64,000 nt of DNA from Bin5 sp965218625 (lineage in GTDB: Bacteria; Chloroflexota; Anaerolineae; Caldilineales; Caldilineaceae): NCBI GenBank assembly GCA_965218625.1, contig CBDCLG010000017.1, positions 372,001 through 436,000 on the forward strand, in the 5' to 3' direction. Shown in pieces: positions 1-11,633 of the stretch (the stretch's first letter is position 1; the number at the start of each line of letters is the position of its first letter). A program made the translations under genes and the position numbers. The notes beneath the pieces were generated by a model. That model was not told the DNA's origin. It was given only the letters and a program-made list of their open reading frames with translations, and ran no database searches.

Positions 1-2811
1 TTGGTCTCCTCGATTGTGCTCGTGATGAGCATTCCCCTGTATGCGGACGCGGTCTATTACCGGCTGTTGCGGGAGGAGTTGACCGCGGTGGGCTTCAATG
101 AGAGGTTTTCGCGGCCGCCGTTTGCCTATATGTTCCGCTATTTGGGCTCGACGTACGGTCCGCAGGAGTGGGAGGATATCGCTCAGCTCGACACCTATAT
201 GAGCAGGCAGGCGGCGGGCGAGTTGGGGCTGCCGCACAAGAAGACGATCCGCTATTTCAAGACGGACAATTTCAGGCTGTTCCCGACCGACCAGATCGCG
301 TATGCGGACACGACCGACCCGCTGGAGTGGGTAAATATAGGCTTTATATCGGGCTTTGAACAGGCGGTCGACATCATCGAAGGCGCGTTCCCGGCGGTTT
401 CGCCTTCCGATTCAGAAGAGGCGATCGAGGTGCTGGTGCACAAGGAGCTGGCCGACGAGATCGGGCTTCAGGTGGGGGAGCAGTACATGCTGTTCCGCCG
501 CATTCGGTCGGAGAACGGGGACAGCCATCGATACCAGACGCCGGTGCGGGTGGCGGGCGTGTGGGAGGTGGCGGACCTGACCAGCGACGTATGGTTCTAT
601 AATCCGTCGACGCTGGAAACGCTGTTTGTGATCCCGGAAGAGAGCTACCACAATCGGATTGCGCCGGTCTACCCGAAGGACGTGAACCTGGGGCTGTGGT
701 ACCTGGTGATGGACGGCACGGACGTAACGTCGAGCGATGTGAGGAATCTGCTGATACGGGGGCGGCGGGTGGAGCAGCGGGTAACGTCGTTGCTGGCGAA
801 CAGCCAGTTGAGCATTTCGCCGCTGGACGCGCTGCGGCGCTACCGCCGGGAGAGCGGGCTGCTGACAACGATGCTGTATGCGTTCAGCGTGCCGATCATC
901 GGTCTGTTGCTGGCATTTATTGGGCTGGTGGTCGGTCTGGCAGTGGCGCGGCAGCGCAACGAGGTGGCGATATTACGCAGCCGCGGCGCGACGGTGGGGC
1001 AGGTGGCCGGCATCTCGGGGCTGGAGGCGCTGTCGCTGGGCTTGCTGGCGCTGCTTTGCAGTGTGCCGCTGAGTTTTGCGGTGGCGCGGCTGATTGGATC
1101 GACGCGCAGTTTTCTCAACTTCACAATCGAATCGGACCTGCGGCTGGTACTGACGCAGTCGACGCTGCAGTTCGGGATTGGGGCGGTGTTGATCGCGTTT
1201 CTGGCGCAGACGCTGCCCTCGTTTTCGGCGGCGCGGCACACGATTGTGACCTACAAGTTGGAGATGGCGCGCACCTTGCGCCCACCATGGTGGCAGCGGG
1301 CCTATCTGGACATTCTGTTGCTGATTCCGGCGGGATACGGCATCTATCTGCTGCGCAGGCAGGGCAGCATCAGCATGCCGGGGACGGTGACGGATGACTC
1401 GGTGTTTCAGAATCCGCTGCTGTTTCTGATACCGGCGCTGGCGATATTCGCGCTGACGCTGGTGACGCTGCGGGTGCTGCCGGTCTTCATGCAGATTGTG
1501 GCGTGGTTTGCGTCAAGGGGCGGGGGCGTGGGTGTGCTGCTGGCGAGCCGTCACCTGGCGCGCAACCGGGGGATGTATACGGCGCCGATGATTCTGCTGG
1601 TGCTGACGCTGAGCCTGTCGGCGTTCACGACGTCGCTGGCGCAGACGCTGGACGGCCATCTGTTCGACCGGGCCTACTATAAGGTTGGGGCGGACGGCCG
1701 GCTGGTGGAGTTGGGGGATTCGCCGCAGTCGCGGGGCGGAGGCGGCTTCGGGGGCGGGGGCGAGGCCTCTGCTGATTCGGAAGGGGAGCTGGCGGGACCG
1801 TTGTGGACATTTGTGCCGGTGTCGGAGCATCTGAAGGTGCCGTCCATCAAGGCGGCGACGCGCATCGCACGCTTTGAATCGCGGATACACCTGGATGGAC
1901 GCTGGCGGAATGGGCAGATTTTCGGGATCGACCGGCTCGATTTTCCGACTGCGGCCTACTGGCGGCGGGATTTTGCCGCGGCGCAGCTTGGCTCGTTGAT
2001 GAATTCGCTGGCGCTGGAATCCGAAGGCGTGCTGGTGGACCGGGGTCTTATGCGTCAGTTCGGGCTGCGGGTGGGGGACTTGATCCAGGTGTCGGCGGCG
2101 CGCTACGGGCTGCGGGCAGAGATGCAGCTGAAGATCATGGGCGATTTCAACTACTTTCCAACGTGGTACGCGCAGGATGACGGGCCGCTGGTGGTGGCCA
2201 ATCTCGACCATCTGTTCGAGCGGATGGGGGGGCAGTTCCCGTATGAGGTGCTGGTGCGGACCGACCCGCGCACCGATTTCGAGGGCATGGTTCGCGAGCT
2301 GCGCCTGCACGATCTGAACGTGCTCAGCTACTTTTCGGCGCGCGAGCGCATTGTGGAGGAGCAACAGCTGCCCCAGCGCCAGGGGCTGTTCGGCGTTCTT
2401 TCGGTCGGTTTTCTGGCGGCGGCGCTGCTGACGGTGCTGGGGTTCCTGCTGTACACGCTGTTTTCGTTCCGGCGGCGCTTCATCGAGCTGGGGACGCTGC
2501 GCTCGATTGGGCTTTCATCGGGGCAGATGACGATGTTCCTGGCGTGGGAGCTGGCCTTTCTGATCCTGGTGGGGATCGGCGCGGGGACGCTGCTGGGGAC
2601 ATCGGTGAGCAACCAGTTCATCCCCTATCTGCAGGTGGGGAATACGGCTGCGGACCTGACGCCGCCGTTCGTAGTGGGGATTGCGTGGCCGGCGATCACG
2701 CGCGTCTACGCGCTGTTCGGGATACTGTTCGTGGCCGCGCTGGGAGTGCTGGTGACGCTGCTGATGCGGATGAAGATATTCCAGGCGATCAAGCTGGGTG
2801 AGACGGTGTGA
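1..2811 (+). CDS. FtsX-like ABC transporter permease (5' end outside window)
   Basis: Large inner-membrane permease of the MacB/FtsX class, which works with a LolD-like ATPase to move lipids, lipoproteins or peptides or to drive periplasmic mechanics. The frame is open at base 1 and the first visible residues already lie at the end of a transmembrane helix, so the true start is upstream and the TTG at base 1 is not a real start. Two FtsX modules are visible, around residues 290-425 and 800-930. Each has hydrophobic helices and the cytoplasmic coupling-helix signature (RNEVAILRSRGAT; ELGTLRSIGLS). Large extracytoplasmic parts lie before and between them. The natural partner is the ATPase at 5909-6931, now separated by a restriction-modification pair. 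The substrate cannot be told. Confidence 0.9.
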   Translation: MVSSIVLVMSIPLYADAVYYRLLREELTAVGFNERFSRPPFAYMFRYLGSTYGPQEWEDIAQLDTYMSRQAAGELGLPHKKTIRYFKTDNFRLFPTDQIAYADTTDPLEWVNIGFISGFEQAVDIIEGAFPAVSPSDSEEAIEVLVHKELADEIGLQVGEQYMLFRRIRSENGDSHRYQTPVRVAGVWEVADLTSDVWFYNPSTLETLFVIPEESYHNRIAPVYPKDVNLGLWYLVMDGTDVTSSDVRNLLIRGRRVEQRVTSLLANSQLSISPLDALRRYRRESGLLTTMLYAFSVPIIGLLLAFIGLVVGLAVARQRNEVAILRSRGATVGQVAGISGLEALSLGLLALLCSVPLSFAVARLIGSTRSFLNFTIESDLRLVLTQSTLQFGIGAVLIAFLAQTLPSFSAARHTIVTYKLEMARTLRPPWWQRAYLDILLLIPAGYGIYLLRRQGSISMPGTVTDDSVFQNPLLFLIPALAIFALTLVTLRVLPVFMQIVAWFASRGGGVGVLLASRHLARNRGMYTAPMILLVLTLSLSAFTTSLAQTLDGHLFDRAYYKVGADGRLVELGDSPQSRGGGGFGGGGEASADSEGELAGPLWTFVPVSEHLKVPSIKAATRIARFESRIHLDGRWRNGQIFGIDRLDFPTAAYWRRDFAAAQLGSLMNSLALESEGVLVDRGLMRQFGLRVGDLIQVSAARYGLRAEMQLKIMGDFNYFPTWYAQDDGPLVVANLDHLFERMGGQFPYEVLVRTDPRTDFEGMVRELRLHDLNVLSYFSARERIVEEQQLPQRQGLFGVLSVGFLAAALLTVLGFLLYTLFSFRRRFIELGTLRSIGLSSGQMTMFLAWELAFLILVGIGAGTLLGTSVSNQFIPYLQVGNTAADLTPPFVVGIAWPAITRVYALFGILFVAALGVLVTLLMRMKIFQAIKLGETV

Positions 2812-2845
2812 GGGGCGGTTATCAGTTTGTTGAGAAAAATGAGAA

Positions 2846-4909
2846 ATGGTCGACTATTCCCCGCCACATGAATCCAATTCCGGAGTCGCTCAGTTAATTC
2901 GAGAGGCTCGTCAGTTGGCGTTGGATGAACTGTTTCGCGCATCCCAAACGGAACAAAGTATTACAATTGATCGCGCATTCCCCGAGGAATTCGTTAACCA
3001 ACTTTCAAGTCAGGAAGTGTTCAACAAGCATCTGTTTCGCCCCAATACGTATCTGCACAAGTGGTGGGCACGACGATGTGGCACTACTTTTCGCGCAATT
3101 CTTAAACAGTTTGTACCTGACGAAGGACGACTAGACTATTACACTCCTGGTGGATTAGAGGGGAAAGTAGTACTCGATCCGATGATGGGAGGCGGCACTA
3201 CACTACATGAAGCGATTCGATTGGGAGCAAACGTAATTGGGGCAGACATTGACCCTATTCCGATCGTGCAGGCTCGCGCGGCACTCACCCAGGTAACTCC
3301 GGCGGCTTTGCGAAAAACATTCACGGATTTCTTTTCCGAACTACATGCAACTTTGAGACATTACTTCCAGACCGAGTGCCCAACTTGCCAGAAAACCGTT
3401 GATTCTCAGTATACACTGCATGGCCTTCGCAAAGCCTGTGCGTGCTGTGAGATCGTGCAGATCGACCAATTTGTTCTTCGGCAGGAGGCCGAGAAAGAGA
3501 TTTGCATCTGCCCCGACAGTTGGGAAATCACCTGTGATCTGAGCAAACCCCGGGCCGCCGCAAGAACCCCTCGGCTCGTTTCCAAAGGCGAGCGAAAATG
3601 CCCGAGTTGCGGGCAGCAGTATGAAGAGCTTCTCGATTTGCCTTTTTATGCGCGATATGTGCCTATTGCGATTTTCGCTCGATGCGGCGAACATGGACTC
3701 TTTTTCCGCTCGCCTAGTAAGGCGGACCAAGCGAGGCTTAACCAGGCAGAGGGGAAGCGGTCCACATTGGAATTTGGCCCACTAGAGGATTTTCGTGTGA
3801 ATGGCGGACCTAAATCCCGCGATCTTCTTAAGCGCAACATTCGGTCGTATATTGACGTCTTTTCGTCTCGCCAACTATTGTATCTCCATCAAGCTATCCA
3901 CCTGTTGGCACAATACAACGACGCGACAAGACTCAACATGGGAATTCTTGTATCCGCGTCTCTTGAATTCAATTCGATGCTTTGTGGCTACAAAGGTTGG
4001 GGCAAGAATCGATCTGGGGCGATTCGGCATGTCTTCGCTTTACATGCTTATTCGTTTCAATATACCGCACTGGAGAATAACCCAATCAATCCCCTCAAGA
4101 CATCGGGGAATTTGCAATTGCTTTTTCGTGATCGGATTGAGAGGGGACGAAAGTGGGCGGCATTGCCCATTGAGCGAAGGATTGGGAAAGATGGCAAGAA
4201 TGAATTGGTAGAGATACCAGGTGAGGTAGATGGTGGTGTTGAGGTCTCAAATCAAGTTGATCTAATGAGCGAACGACAAAAGTTCATGCTAATTCAAGGC
4301 GATTCTCAAAGTCTGCCGATTGAGAGCCAATCAGTAGATCTTGTTGTTACCGATCCTCCTTACTACGACAGTGTGCAGTACAGCGACCTGGCAGCTTTCT
4401 TCCGAGTGTGGCTGGCACGAATGCTTCCTGGCGAAGTTGAATGGACTTACGACGAAACGCAGAGTGCTGTAGCGACGAAAGCGTCCAAAAAGAATAGCAC
4501 CTATATGGCGGTATTAGCAGGAATCTTCGCAGAGTGTGGGCGTGTACTTAAGAGGCCTTTTGGGCGGATGGTGTTTACGTTTCATCACTGGGATCCTAAC
4601 GCATGGGCAGAGCTTACCATTGCCCTAAAGAGCGCAAAGTTCAGGCTTACTGCAACCTACATCGTGCACTCGGAGCACCCAATCTCCGTCCACATACGTA
4701 ATCTTAACTCTATAAAGCACGATAGCATCCTTGTTCTCGCTCTTGATTCCAGCTGTCCTCCCATGCCTTGGATACCAATCGAGGTGATTGACACGAGCGA
4801 TAGTGAATCCTTTTGTCGACAGTGTAGTGAAACGCTAGGCTGGCTGTTGGAGAGCGCACTTTCTTCAGCCGAAATCCGAGCGATCTGGAAGAAATTGATT
4901 CAGGACTAA
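2846..4909 (+). CDS. DNA methyltransferase (N6A/N4C type, DUF1156-like)
   Basis: Probable modification enzyme of the restriction-modification pair formed with the next gene. A SAM-binding motif (VLDPMMGGGTT, about residue 108) precedes the catalytic motif TDPPYYDS near residue 502, so it belongs to the amino-methylating class. The roughly 390 residues between them include Cys pairs (CPTC...CACC, CPSCG) that look like zinc ribbons and probably belong to the target-recognition region. The N-terminal segment NTYLHKWWARR is typical of DUF1156-like methylases. The gene begins 34 bases after the permease stop and ends 5 bases before the nuclease start. Its base composition is visibly less GC-rich than its neighbours, suggesting transfer. 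Target sequence unknown. Confidence 0.85.
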   Translation: MVDYSPPHESNSGVAQLIREARQLALDELFRASQTEQSITIDRAFPEEFVNQLSSQEVFNKHLFRPNTYLHKWWARRCGTTFRAILKQFVPDEGRLDYYTPGGLEGKVVLDPMMGGGTTLHEAIRLGANVIGADIDPIPIVQARAALTQVTPAALRKTFTDFFSELHATLRHYFQTECPTCQKTVDSQYTLHGLRKACACCEIVQIDQFVLRQEAEKEICICPDSWEITCDLSKPRAAARTPRLVSKGERKCPSCGQQYEELLDLPFYARYVPIAIFARCGEHGLFFRSPSKADQARLNQAEGKRSTLEFGPLEDFRVNGGPKSRDLLKRNIRSYIDVFSSRQLLYLHQAIHLLAQYNDATRLNMGILVSASLEFNSMLCGYKGWGKNRSGAIRHVFALHAYSFQYTALENNPINPLKTSGNLQLLFRDRIERGRKWAALPIERRIGKDGKNELVEIPGEVDGGVEVSNQVDLMSERQKFMLIQGDSQSLPIESQSVDLVVTDPPYYDSVQYSDLAAFFRVWLARMLPGEVEWTYDETQSAVATKASKKNSTYMAVLAGIFAECGRVLKRPFGRMVFTFHHWDPNAWAELTIALKSAKFRLTATYIVHSEHPISVHIRNLNSIKHDSILVLALDSSCPPMPWIPIEVIDTSDSESFCRQCSETLGWLLESALSSAEIRAIWKKLIQD

Positions 4910-4914
4910 AGCAT

Positions 4915-5769
4915 ATGGCCAAGAGCGTGGGGAGTCGTCCAGCGGAGATTTTCGGATATCCGATTTGGAATAAGTCGGAGGAAGCTCAAAAAGCTCGTGA
5001 GCGATACTGGTGTCCATTTCTGGATCGCCGCTGTGATAAGAAGAGTCGCCTGATAGAGTTCCCTTTCGGAGTTTGTTCAGCGGAACATGGCGGCGGAATC
5101 CGCACGATTTGCCCACATCGTTATGAGGAACGGGGTTCGGTCGACAGCGTGTCGAGAGTCCTGGAGGACATAGCCATACATTATTTCAGTGACTTCAACA
5201 ACACTGTAATTTTCCCAGAAGTCCGGCTTCCAAACGTGGGTGTGATAGACTACATAATTGTGCGGCACAGGCCAATGAGGCCCGAAGTTGAAGATTTCGT
5301 ATCGGTCGAATTTCAGACAGACTCTACGACAAGTACACGAGGCTTAGTTCACGGAATCACAGACTTCTATCAAGGTTCTGCTCTGCAGGAAAAGTCTTAC
5401 CAGTTTGGAATGAACACTTACGATTCGATCAAGCGTGCGATTACTCAACTGATGAACAAGGGAGTGATTTACGAGAATTGGGGTACAAAATGCTATTGGG
5501 TGATACAAGAGTACATTTATGCCAACCTAGTTAACCGATACGGATTCAAAATTGATGGGTTTTCGCCTGCCGATGCCTCGCGATTTGCCCTGTACAATCT
5601 TTTTCGCGATGGAGACACATATAGGCTGAAACTCAGTCGACTCATTTCAACTAGCGTTGAAGAGGTGTATCTGGCGATGCGGAAGAACCCTGGAATGCCT
5701 ACTAAGGACAACTTCATTCAGCATCTAAACGATAAGCTGCGACTCAGGTTGGGATTTCGATCCGGCTAA
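4915..5769 (+). CDS. NotI-family type II restriction endonuclease
   Basis: Site-specific DNA nuclease resembling NotI, a PD-(D/E)XK enzyme carrying a four-Cys metal site. Visible are C33 (CPF), C40 (CDKK), C54 (GVCS) and C66 (ICPHR) in the order and context of the NotI metal cluster. D112 (GVIDYI) and E132-F-Q134 (VEFQTD) match the NotI catalytic Asp and Glu-x-Gln with similar spacing. At 284 aa it is shorter than NotI (about 380 aa). An AGGA in the last codons of the methylase can serve as ribosome site, so the pair is probably co-translated. The recognition site cannot be inferred; a GC-only site like NotI's is possible. Lower GC than the flanking ABC genes. Confidence 0.82.
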   Translation: MAKSVGSRPAEIFGYPIWNKSEEAQKARERYWCPFLDRRCDKKSRLIEFPFGVCSAEHGGGIRTICPHRYEERGSVDSVSRVLEDIAIHYFSDFNNTVIFPEVRLPNVGVIDYIIVRHRPMRPEVEDFVSVEFQTDSTTSTRGLVHGITDFYQGSALQEKSYQFGMNTYDSIKRAITQLMNKGVIYENWGTKCYWVIQEYIYANLVNRYGFKIDGFSPADASRFALYNLFRDGDTYRLKLSRLISTSVEEVYLAMRKNPGMPTKDNFIQHLNDKLRLRLGFRSG

Positions 5770-5908
5770 ACTGATTCGCCGCGAGTATGCTGCGGCGCGT
5801 TGCTTCATTTGGACTCGTCGAAACTGACGGATGGGTTTGTTTTCAGATCTTGGGAACCCTGCGGGTTGGGTGCGGATGCGCTCCGGGGGGCTGGGAGCGG
5901 GATAAAAG

Positions 5909-6931
<1,023 letters not shown>

Positions 6932-7084
6932 GGGATGGTGTAGTGCGCTGGTCGGCGGACCGACAGATGTTTCAGGCGTCCAGCCTTTTCGTTAATCCAG
7001 CCTAAGCGAAAAGTCAGCTACCTCCAGATGGAAGTCCGGCAACCGCTCAGAGGCCTGCGGTCATCGGCGGGGAGGGCGACAACA

Positions 7085-9475
7085 GTGGTACGCATACGCA
7101 AGACATGGAGCCGGATCGCAGCGGTTGTGGTGGTCGCTACCGTGTTGACTGGCTGCAGCAGTAGCGTTGCAGCCTTCGCCTACTTCAACCAGGGGGATGT
7201 CAAGTACGGCGCTGGTCAATACGAAGAGGCGATTGCCGATTACGACCAAGCGATCCTGCTGCAGCCGAACTTTGTGCTCGCCTACATCGGCCGGGGCAAT
7301 GCCAAAGCTGGGATTGACCAGTATGAGGAAGCGATTGCCGATTACGACCAAACGATCCTGCTGCAGCCGGACTTTGTGCCCGCCTACATCGGCCGGGGCA
7401 ATGCCAGATTCAAGCTTGGACGATATGAGGAGGCGATCGCCGATTACGGCCAAGCGATCCAGCTGCAGCCGGACTTTGTGCTCGCCCACGTCGGCCGGGG
7501 CAATGCCAAGGCCGAGATTGGCCAGTACGAGGGGGCGATTGCCGACTTCAGCCGGGCCATCCAACTACGGCCGGACAGTTGGCTCGCCTATTTGGGTCGG
7601 GGCTATGCCATGGCCAACTCCGGTCAATATGAGGAAGCGATTGCCGACTTTGACGAGGCGCTCCGTCTGCAGCAGGGAGAAGCTATCGTCTATGTCGGCC
7701 GGGGCTTTGCCAGGGTCAACTTTGGCCAATATGAGGAGGCGATTGCCGACTTGGACCAGGCCCTCTTACTGCAGCCAGGCGATCCCTTTGCTTACACCAA
7801 CCGGGGCCTTGCCAAGGGGCGACTGGGCCGATACGAGGAGGCGATTGCCGACTTTGATGAGGCCATTCGACTGAACCCGGAGGAGTTCCACGCCTACTAC
7901 AATCGAGGCCTTGCCAAGGACAGGGCGAGTCGACACGAAGAGGCGATTGCCGACTTTGATGAGGCCATTCAACTGCAGGCAGACAGCGCCGACAGCTACT
8001 CGGCGCGGGGCGTCGCCAAGGGCAAAGCCGGTCGATACGAGGAGGCGATTGCCGACTTCGACGAGGCGCTCCGTCTGCAGCCGGACGATGCCGGTGCCTA
8101 CTACAATCGGGGTCTTGCCAAGGAAAAGCTTGGGCGCTACGCGGAAGCGATTAGGGACTTTGACGGGGCGATTGAACTGCAGCCGGACTACGCCGATGCT
8201 TTCTTCAATCGGGGCCTTGCCAAGGCAGGGTTTGGCCGATACAAGGAGGCGATTGCGGACTTTGACGAGGCGGTTGGTCTGCAGCCGGACTACGCCGATG
8301 CCTACTTAAATCGAGGTTATGCCAAGGATAAGACCGGCCAATACGAAGAGGCCGTCGCCGACTATGACCGGGTCATCGGTCTGCAGTCTGACAATGCACT
8401 GGCCTACGCCTACCGGGGCGCTGCCAGGGTCGCGCTTGGTCAATACGGGGAAGCGATCAGCGACTGTGACAAGGCAATCGGTCTGGAGCCAGACACTGGA
8501 ATCGCCTACGCCACTCGGGGCCTTGCCAAGGCGAGACTTGGCCGACACGAGGAAGCGATTGCCGACTATGACCGGGCGACCGAGTTGGAGCCAGAGTTGG
8601 CCGATGCCTATTACAATCGAGGTTATGCCAAGGCGAGACTTGGCCGATACGACGAGGCGATTGGCGACTATGACGAGGCGATTCGATTGGGGCCGGACGA
8701 CGCCGACGCCTACTACAATCGAGGCAATGCCAGAATGGAGCTTGGTCAATATGAGGAAGCGATTGTCGATTACGACCAAGTCATCCGGCTTGAACCCGGC
8801 GACGCCAGCGCCTACTACAACCGGGCCAGCGCCAAGTTCGACCTTGGACGATACCAAGCGGCGATCGCCGATTATGACGAGGCGATTCGATTGAGGCCGG
8901 ACGACGCCGACGCCTACTACACTCGGGGCCTTTCCAAGTCCAATCTTGGTCAAAACGAGGAGGCGATCGCCGACTATGGCGAGGCAATTCGTTTGGAGCC
9001 AGACAACGCCTTCGCCTACACCAATCGGGGCGTTGTCAAGGGCAGGCTTGGTCGATACGAGGAGGCGATTTCCGATTTTGATCAGGCCCTCCTTTTACAG
9101 CCGGAAGACGTTATCGCCTATAGCAGCCGGGGCTTATCCAAACTAAAGCTTGGCCGATACGAAGAGGCGATTGCGGACTATGACCAGGTCATCCGTTTGG
9201 AGCCCAACTTCCCTGGCGGCTACTACTATCGGGGGCACGCCAGGTCCGAGCTTGGCCGGTACGAGGGGGCGATTGAGGACTATGATCAGGTCATCCGTTT
9301 GGCGCCCGACTTTGCGGATACCTATTACCATCGGGGCATTGCCAAGATCGAGCTTGGGCAAAACGAGGAGGCAATCGTCGATCTGAAAACGGCTCTGGAA
9401 TTGGCCAAGAAGGTAGATAACAGCGCCCTGATAGGTGAAATTGAGGGATCGCTACAAGCACTTGAGCAGGAGTAG
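7085..9475 (+). CDS. TPR-repeat lipoprotein (about 22 repeats)
   Basis: Probable cell-surface scaffold built almost entirely of 34-residue tetratricopeptide repeats (consensus YEEAIADYDQAIRLQPD..AYYNRG.AK..LG). A longer frame opens at ATG 7028, but GTG 7085 sits about 10 bases after GGCGGGGAGGG and gives a clean lipoprotein signal: basic start, hydrophobic VVVVATVL, then lipobox LTGC. The repeats are strongly homogenised at protein and DNA level, which predicts copy-number change by recombination. No enzymatic domain is visible. Two related TPR lipoproteins lie at 52.8-55.7 kb. Function is presumably protein-protein interaction; partners unknown. Confidence 0.85.
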   Translation: MVRIRKTWSRIAAVVVVATVLTGCSSSVAAFAYFNQGDVKYGAGQYEEAIADYDQAILLQPNFVLAYIGRGNAKAGIDQYEEAIADYDQTILLQPDFVPAYIGRGNARFKLGRYEEAIADYGQAIQLQPDFVLAHVGRGNAKAEIGQYEGAIADFSRAIQLRPDSWLAYLGRGYAMANSGQYEEAIADFDEALRLQQGEAIVYVGRGFARVNFGQYEEAIADLDQALLLQPGDPFAYTNRGLAKGRLGRYEEAIADFDEAIRLNPEEFHAYYNRGLAKDRASRHEEAIADFDEAIQLQADSADSYSARGVAKGKAGRYEEAIADFDEALRLQPDDAGAYYNRGLAKEKLGRYAEAIRDFDGAIELQPDYADAFFNRGLAKAGFGRYKEAIADFDEAVGLQPDYADAYLNRGYAKDKTGQYEEAVADYDRVIGLQSDNALAYAYRGAARVALGQYGEAISDCDKAIGLEPDTGIAYATRGLAKARLGRHEEAIADYDRATELEPELADAYYNRGYAKARLGRYDEAIGDYDEAIRLGPDDADAYYNRGNARMELGQYEEAIVDYDQVIRLEPGDASAYYNRASAKFDLGRYQAAIADYDEAIRLRPDDADAYYTRGLSKSNLGQNEEAIADYGEAIRLEPDNAFAYTNRGVVKGRLGRYEEAISDFDQALLLQPEDVIAYSSRGLSKLKLGRYEEAIADYDQVIRLEPNFPGGYYYRGHARSELGRYEGAIEDYDQVIRLAPDFADTYYHRGIAKIELGQNEEAIVDLKTALELAKKVDNSALIGEIEGSLQALEQE

Positions 9476-9490
9476 GTTCCGTCAACCTTT

Positions 9491-9519
9491 GCAGAACCGG
9501 TCAAAGAGGTGAGTTCTGC
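9491..9519. repeat. Inverted repeat downstream of TPR gene
   Basis: GCAGAAC (9491-9497) and GTTCTGC (9513-9519) are perfect 7-bp arms around a 15-base loop, 16 bases after the TPR stop codon. No T-run follows, so it is not a classical intrinsic terminator; it may be an mRNA 3'-end hairpin. Confidence 0.4.
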
Positions 9520-9685
9520 GGGCTGCTTGTGGGAAGAATCGGACTGCGATTCGCTTGATTCTGGTAAACGAAGACAGCGAACTGCGCGGGGCGGTCCAAC
9601 ATCTGAATCAGATAGACACAGTTCAGACAATTGTCGAAGAGCCCAGGCGGTTCGTAGTGCATTGCGATAATAGCCGATAGGTCGG

Positions 9686-10480
<795 letters not shown>

Positions 10481-10538
10481 CCGGCGTCGAGCAGACGACA
10501 AGCCGCCGGGGCTCGCCATCCCGGTCCGAGAAGGCCCG

Positions 10539-11558
10539 ATGAAGACGATCATACTGGAAAAACCGGGTTCGCTGCATCTGACGGAGACGGCGCCGCCGGC
10601 AGAACCGGGGCCGGGCGAGGCGCTGGTGCGGGTGCAGCGGGTCGGCATCTGCGGGACCGATTTACACGCGTTCCGCGGGCGGCAACCCTACTTCAGCTAT
10701 CCCCGCATCCTCGGCCACGAGCTGGGCGTCGAGATCGCGGCGCTCAACCTGCAATCGGAGAGCACTCTGCGCGTGGGCGACCTGTGCGCGGTCGAGCCGT
10801 ACCTGAACTGCGGCGCGTGCAGCGCGTGCCGCCGCGGGCGCATCAACTGCTGCTCGGAGCTGCGGGTGCTGGGCGTGCACACGGACGGGGGGATGCGGGA
10901 TCTGATCACGGTGCCGGTCGAAAAGCTGCACCGCTCGCAGACCTTGCCGCCGGAGCACCTGGCGCTGGTGGAGACGCTTTGCATCGGCGCGCATGCGGTT
11001 GACCGGGCCGGCCTGGAGCCGGAGCAGCCGGCGCTGGTGATCGGGGCGGGACCGATCGGGTTGACGGCGGTGGCGTTTGCGCGTCTGGCAGGGGCCGATG
11101 TGGCGGTGATGGAGATCGACGAGAACCGGATGCGCTTTGTGCAGGAGAACCTGGGGGTGGAGCATCTGATCGACGGGCGCGGGGACGCGGAGGCGCAGCT
11201 GCGGGCGGTGTTCGGCGGTGAGCTGCCGCTGACGGTCTTCGACGCCACCGGCAATGCGCGCTCGATGATGAAGGCGTTGGAGCTGATCGAGCAGGGCGGG
11301 AGCGTCGTCTTCATCAGCCTGGTGCAGGATGAGATCAGCTTTCCCGACCCCGAATTCCACCGCCGCGAAACGACGCTGATCAGCAGCCGCAACGCGACGA
11401 GCGCCGACTTTGCGCGCGTGGTGCGGACGCTGGAGACCGGCGCGATCAATCTGGCGCCCTGGCTCACGCACAGCGCGCCGCCGGAGAGGCTGGTCGACGA
11501 GTTCCCCGGCTGGCTGCAACCGGAGAGCCAGGTGGTAAAGGCGATGCTGCATTTCTGA
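10539..11558 (+). CDS. Zinc-dependent alcohol dehydrogenase (sorbitol/threonine dehydrogenase-like)
   Basis: Medium-chain dehydrogenase that probably oxidises a polyol or sugar alcohol with NAD(P). The catalytic zinc site shows GICGTD and GHE (residues 59-61). The structural zinc lobe is the Cys cluster at about residues 91-105 (CGACSACRRGRINCC). The Rossmann nucleotide motif is VIGAGPIGL. Length (339 aa) is normal. The next gene is a Gfo/Idh/MocA oxidoreductase in the same direction, so a sugar-catabolic role is likely. The exact substrate cannot be read from the sequence. Confidence 0.88.
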   Translation: MKTIILEKPGSLHLTETAPPAEPGPGEALVRVQRVGICGTDLHAFRGRQPYFSYPRILGHELGVEIAALNLQSESTLRVGDLCAVEPYLNCGACSACRRGRINCCSELRVLGVHTDGGMRDLITVPVEKLHRSQTLPPEHLALVETLCIGAHAVDRAGLEPEQPALVIGAGPIGLTAVAFARLAGADVAVMEIDENRMRFVQENLGVEHLIDGRGDAEAQLRAVFGGELPLTVFDATGNARSMMKALELIEQGGSVVFISLVQDEISFPDPEFHRRETTLISSRNATSADFARVVRTLETGAINLAPWLTHSAPPERLVDEFPGWLQPESQVVKAMLHF

Positions 11559-11633
11559 GTATGCGTTGTGCCTGAACAGAAGATCCCCTCAATTTTCACC
11601 TTCCATAGAGACAGATAAGCAAAGGAACAGAAC

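Noticed and set aside
7085..9475. Regular repeats every 102 bp, CRISPR-like at DNA scale
   Set aside because: They are in-frame TPR codons; the protein repeat explains them completely.
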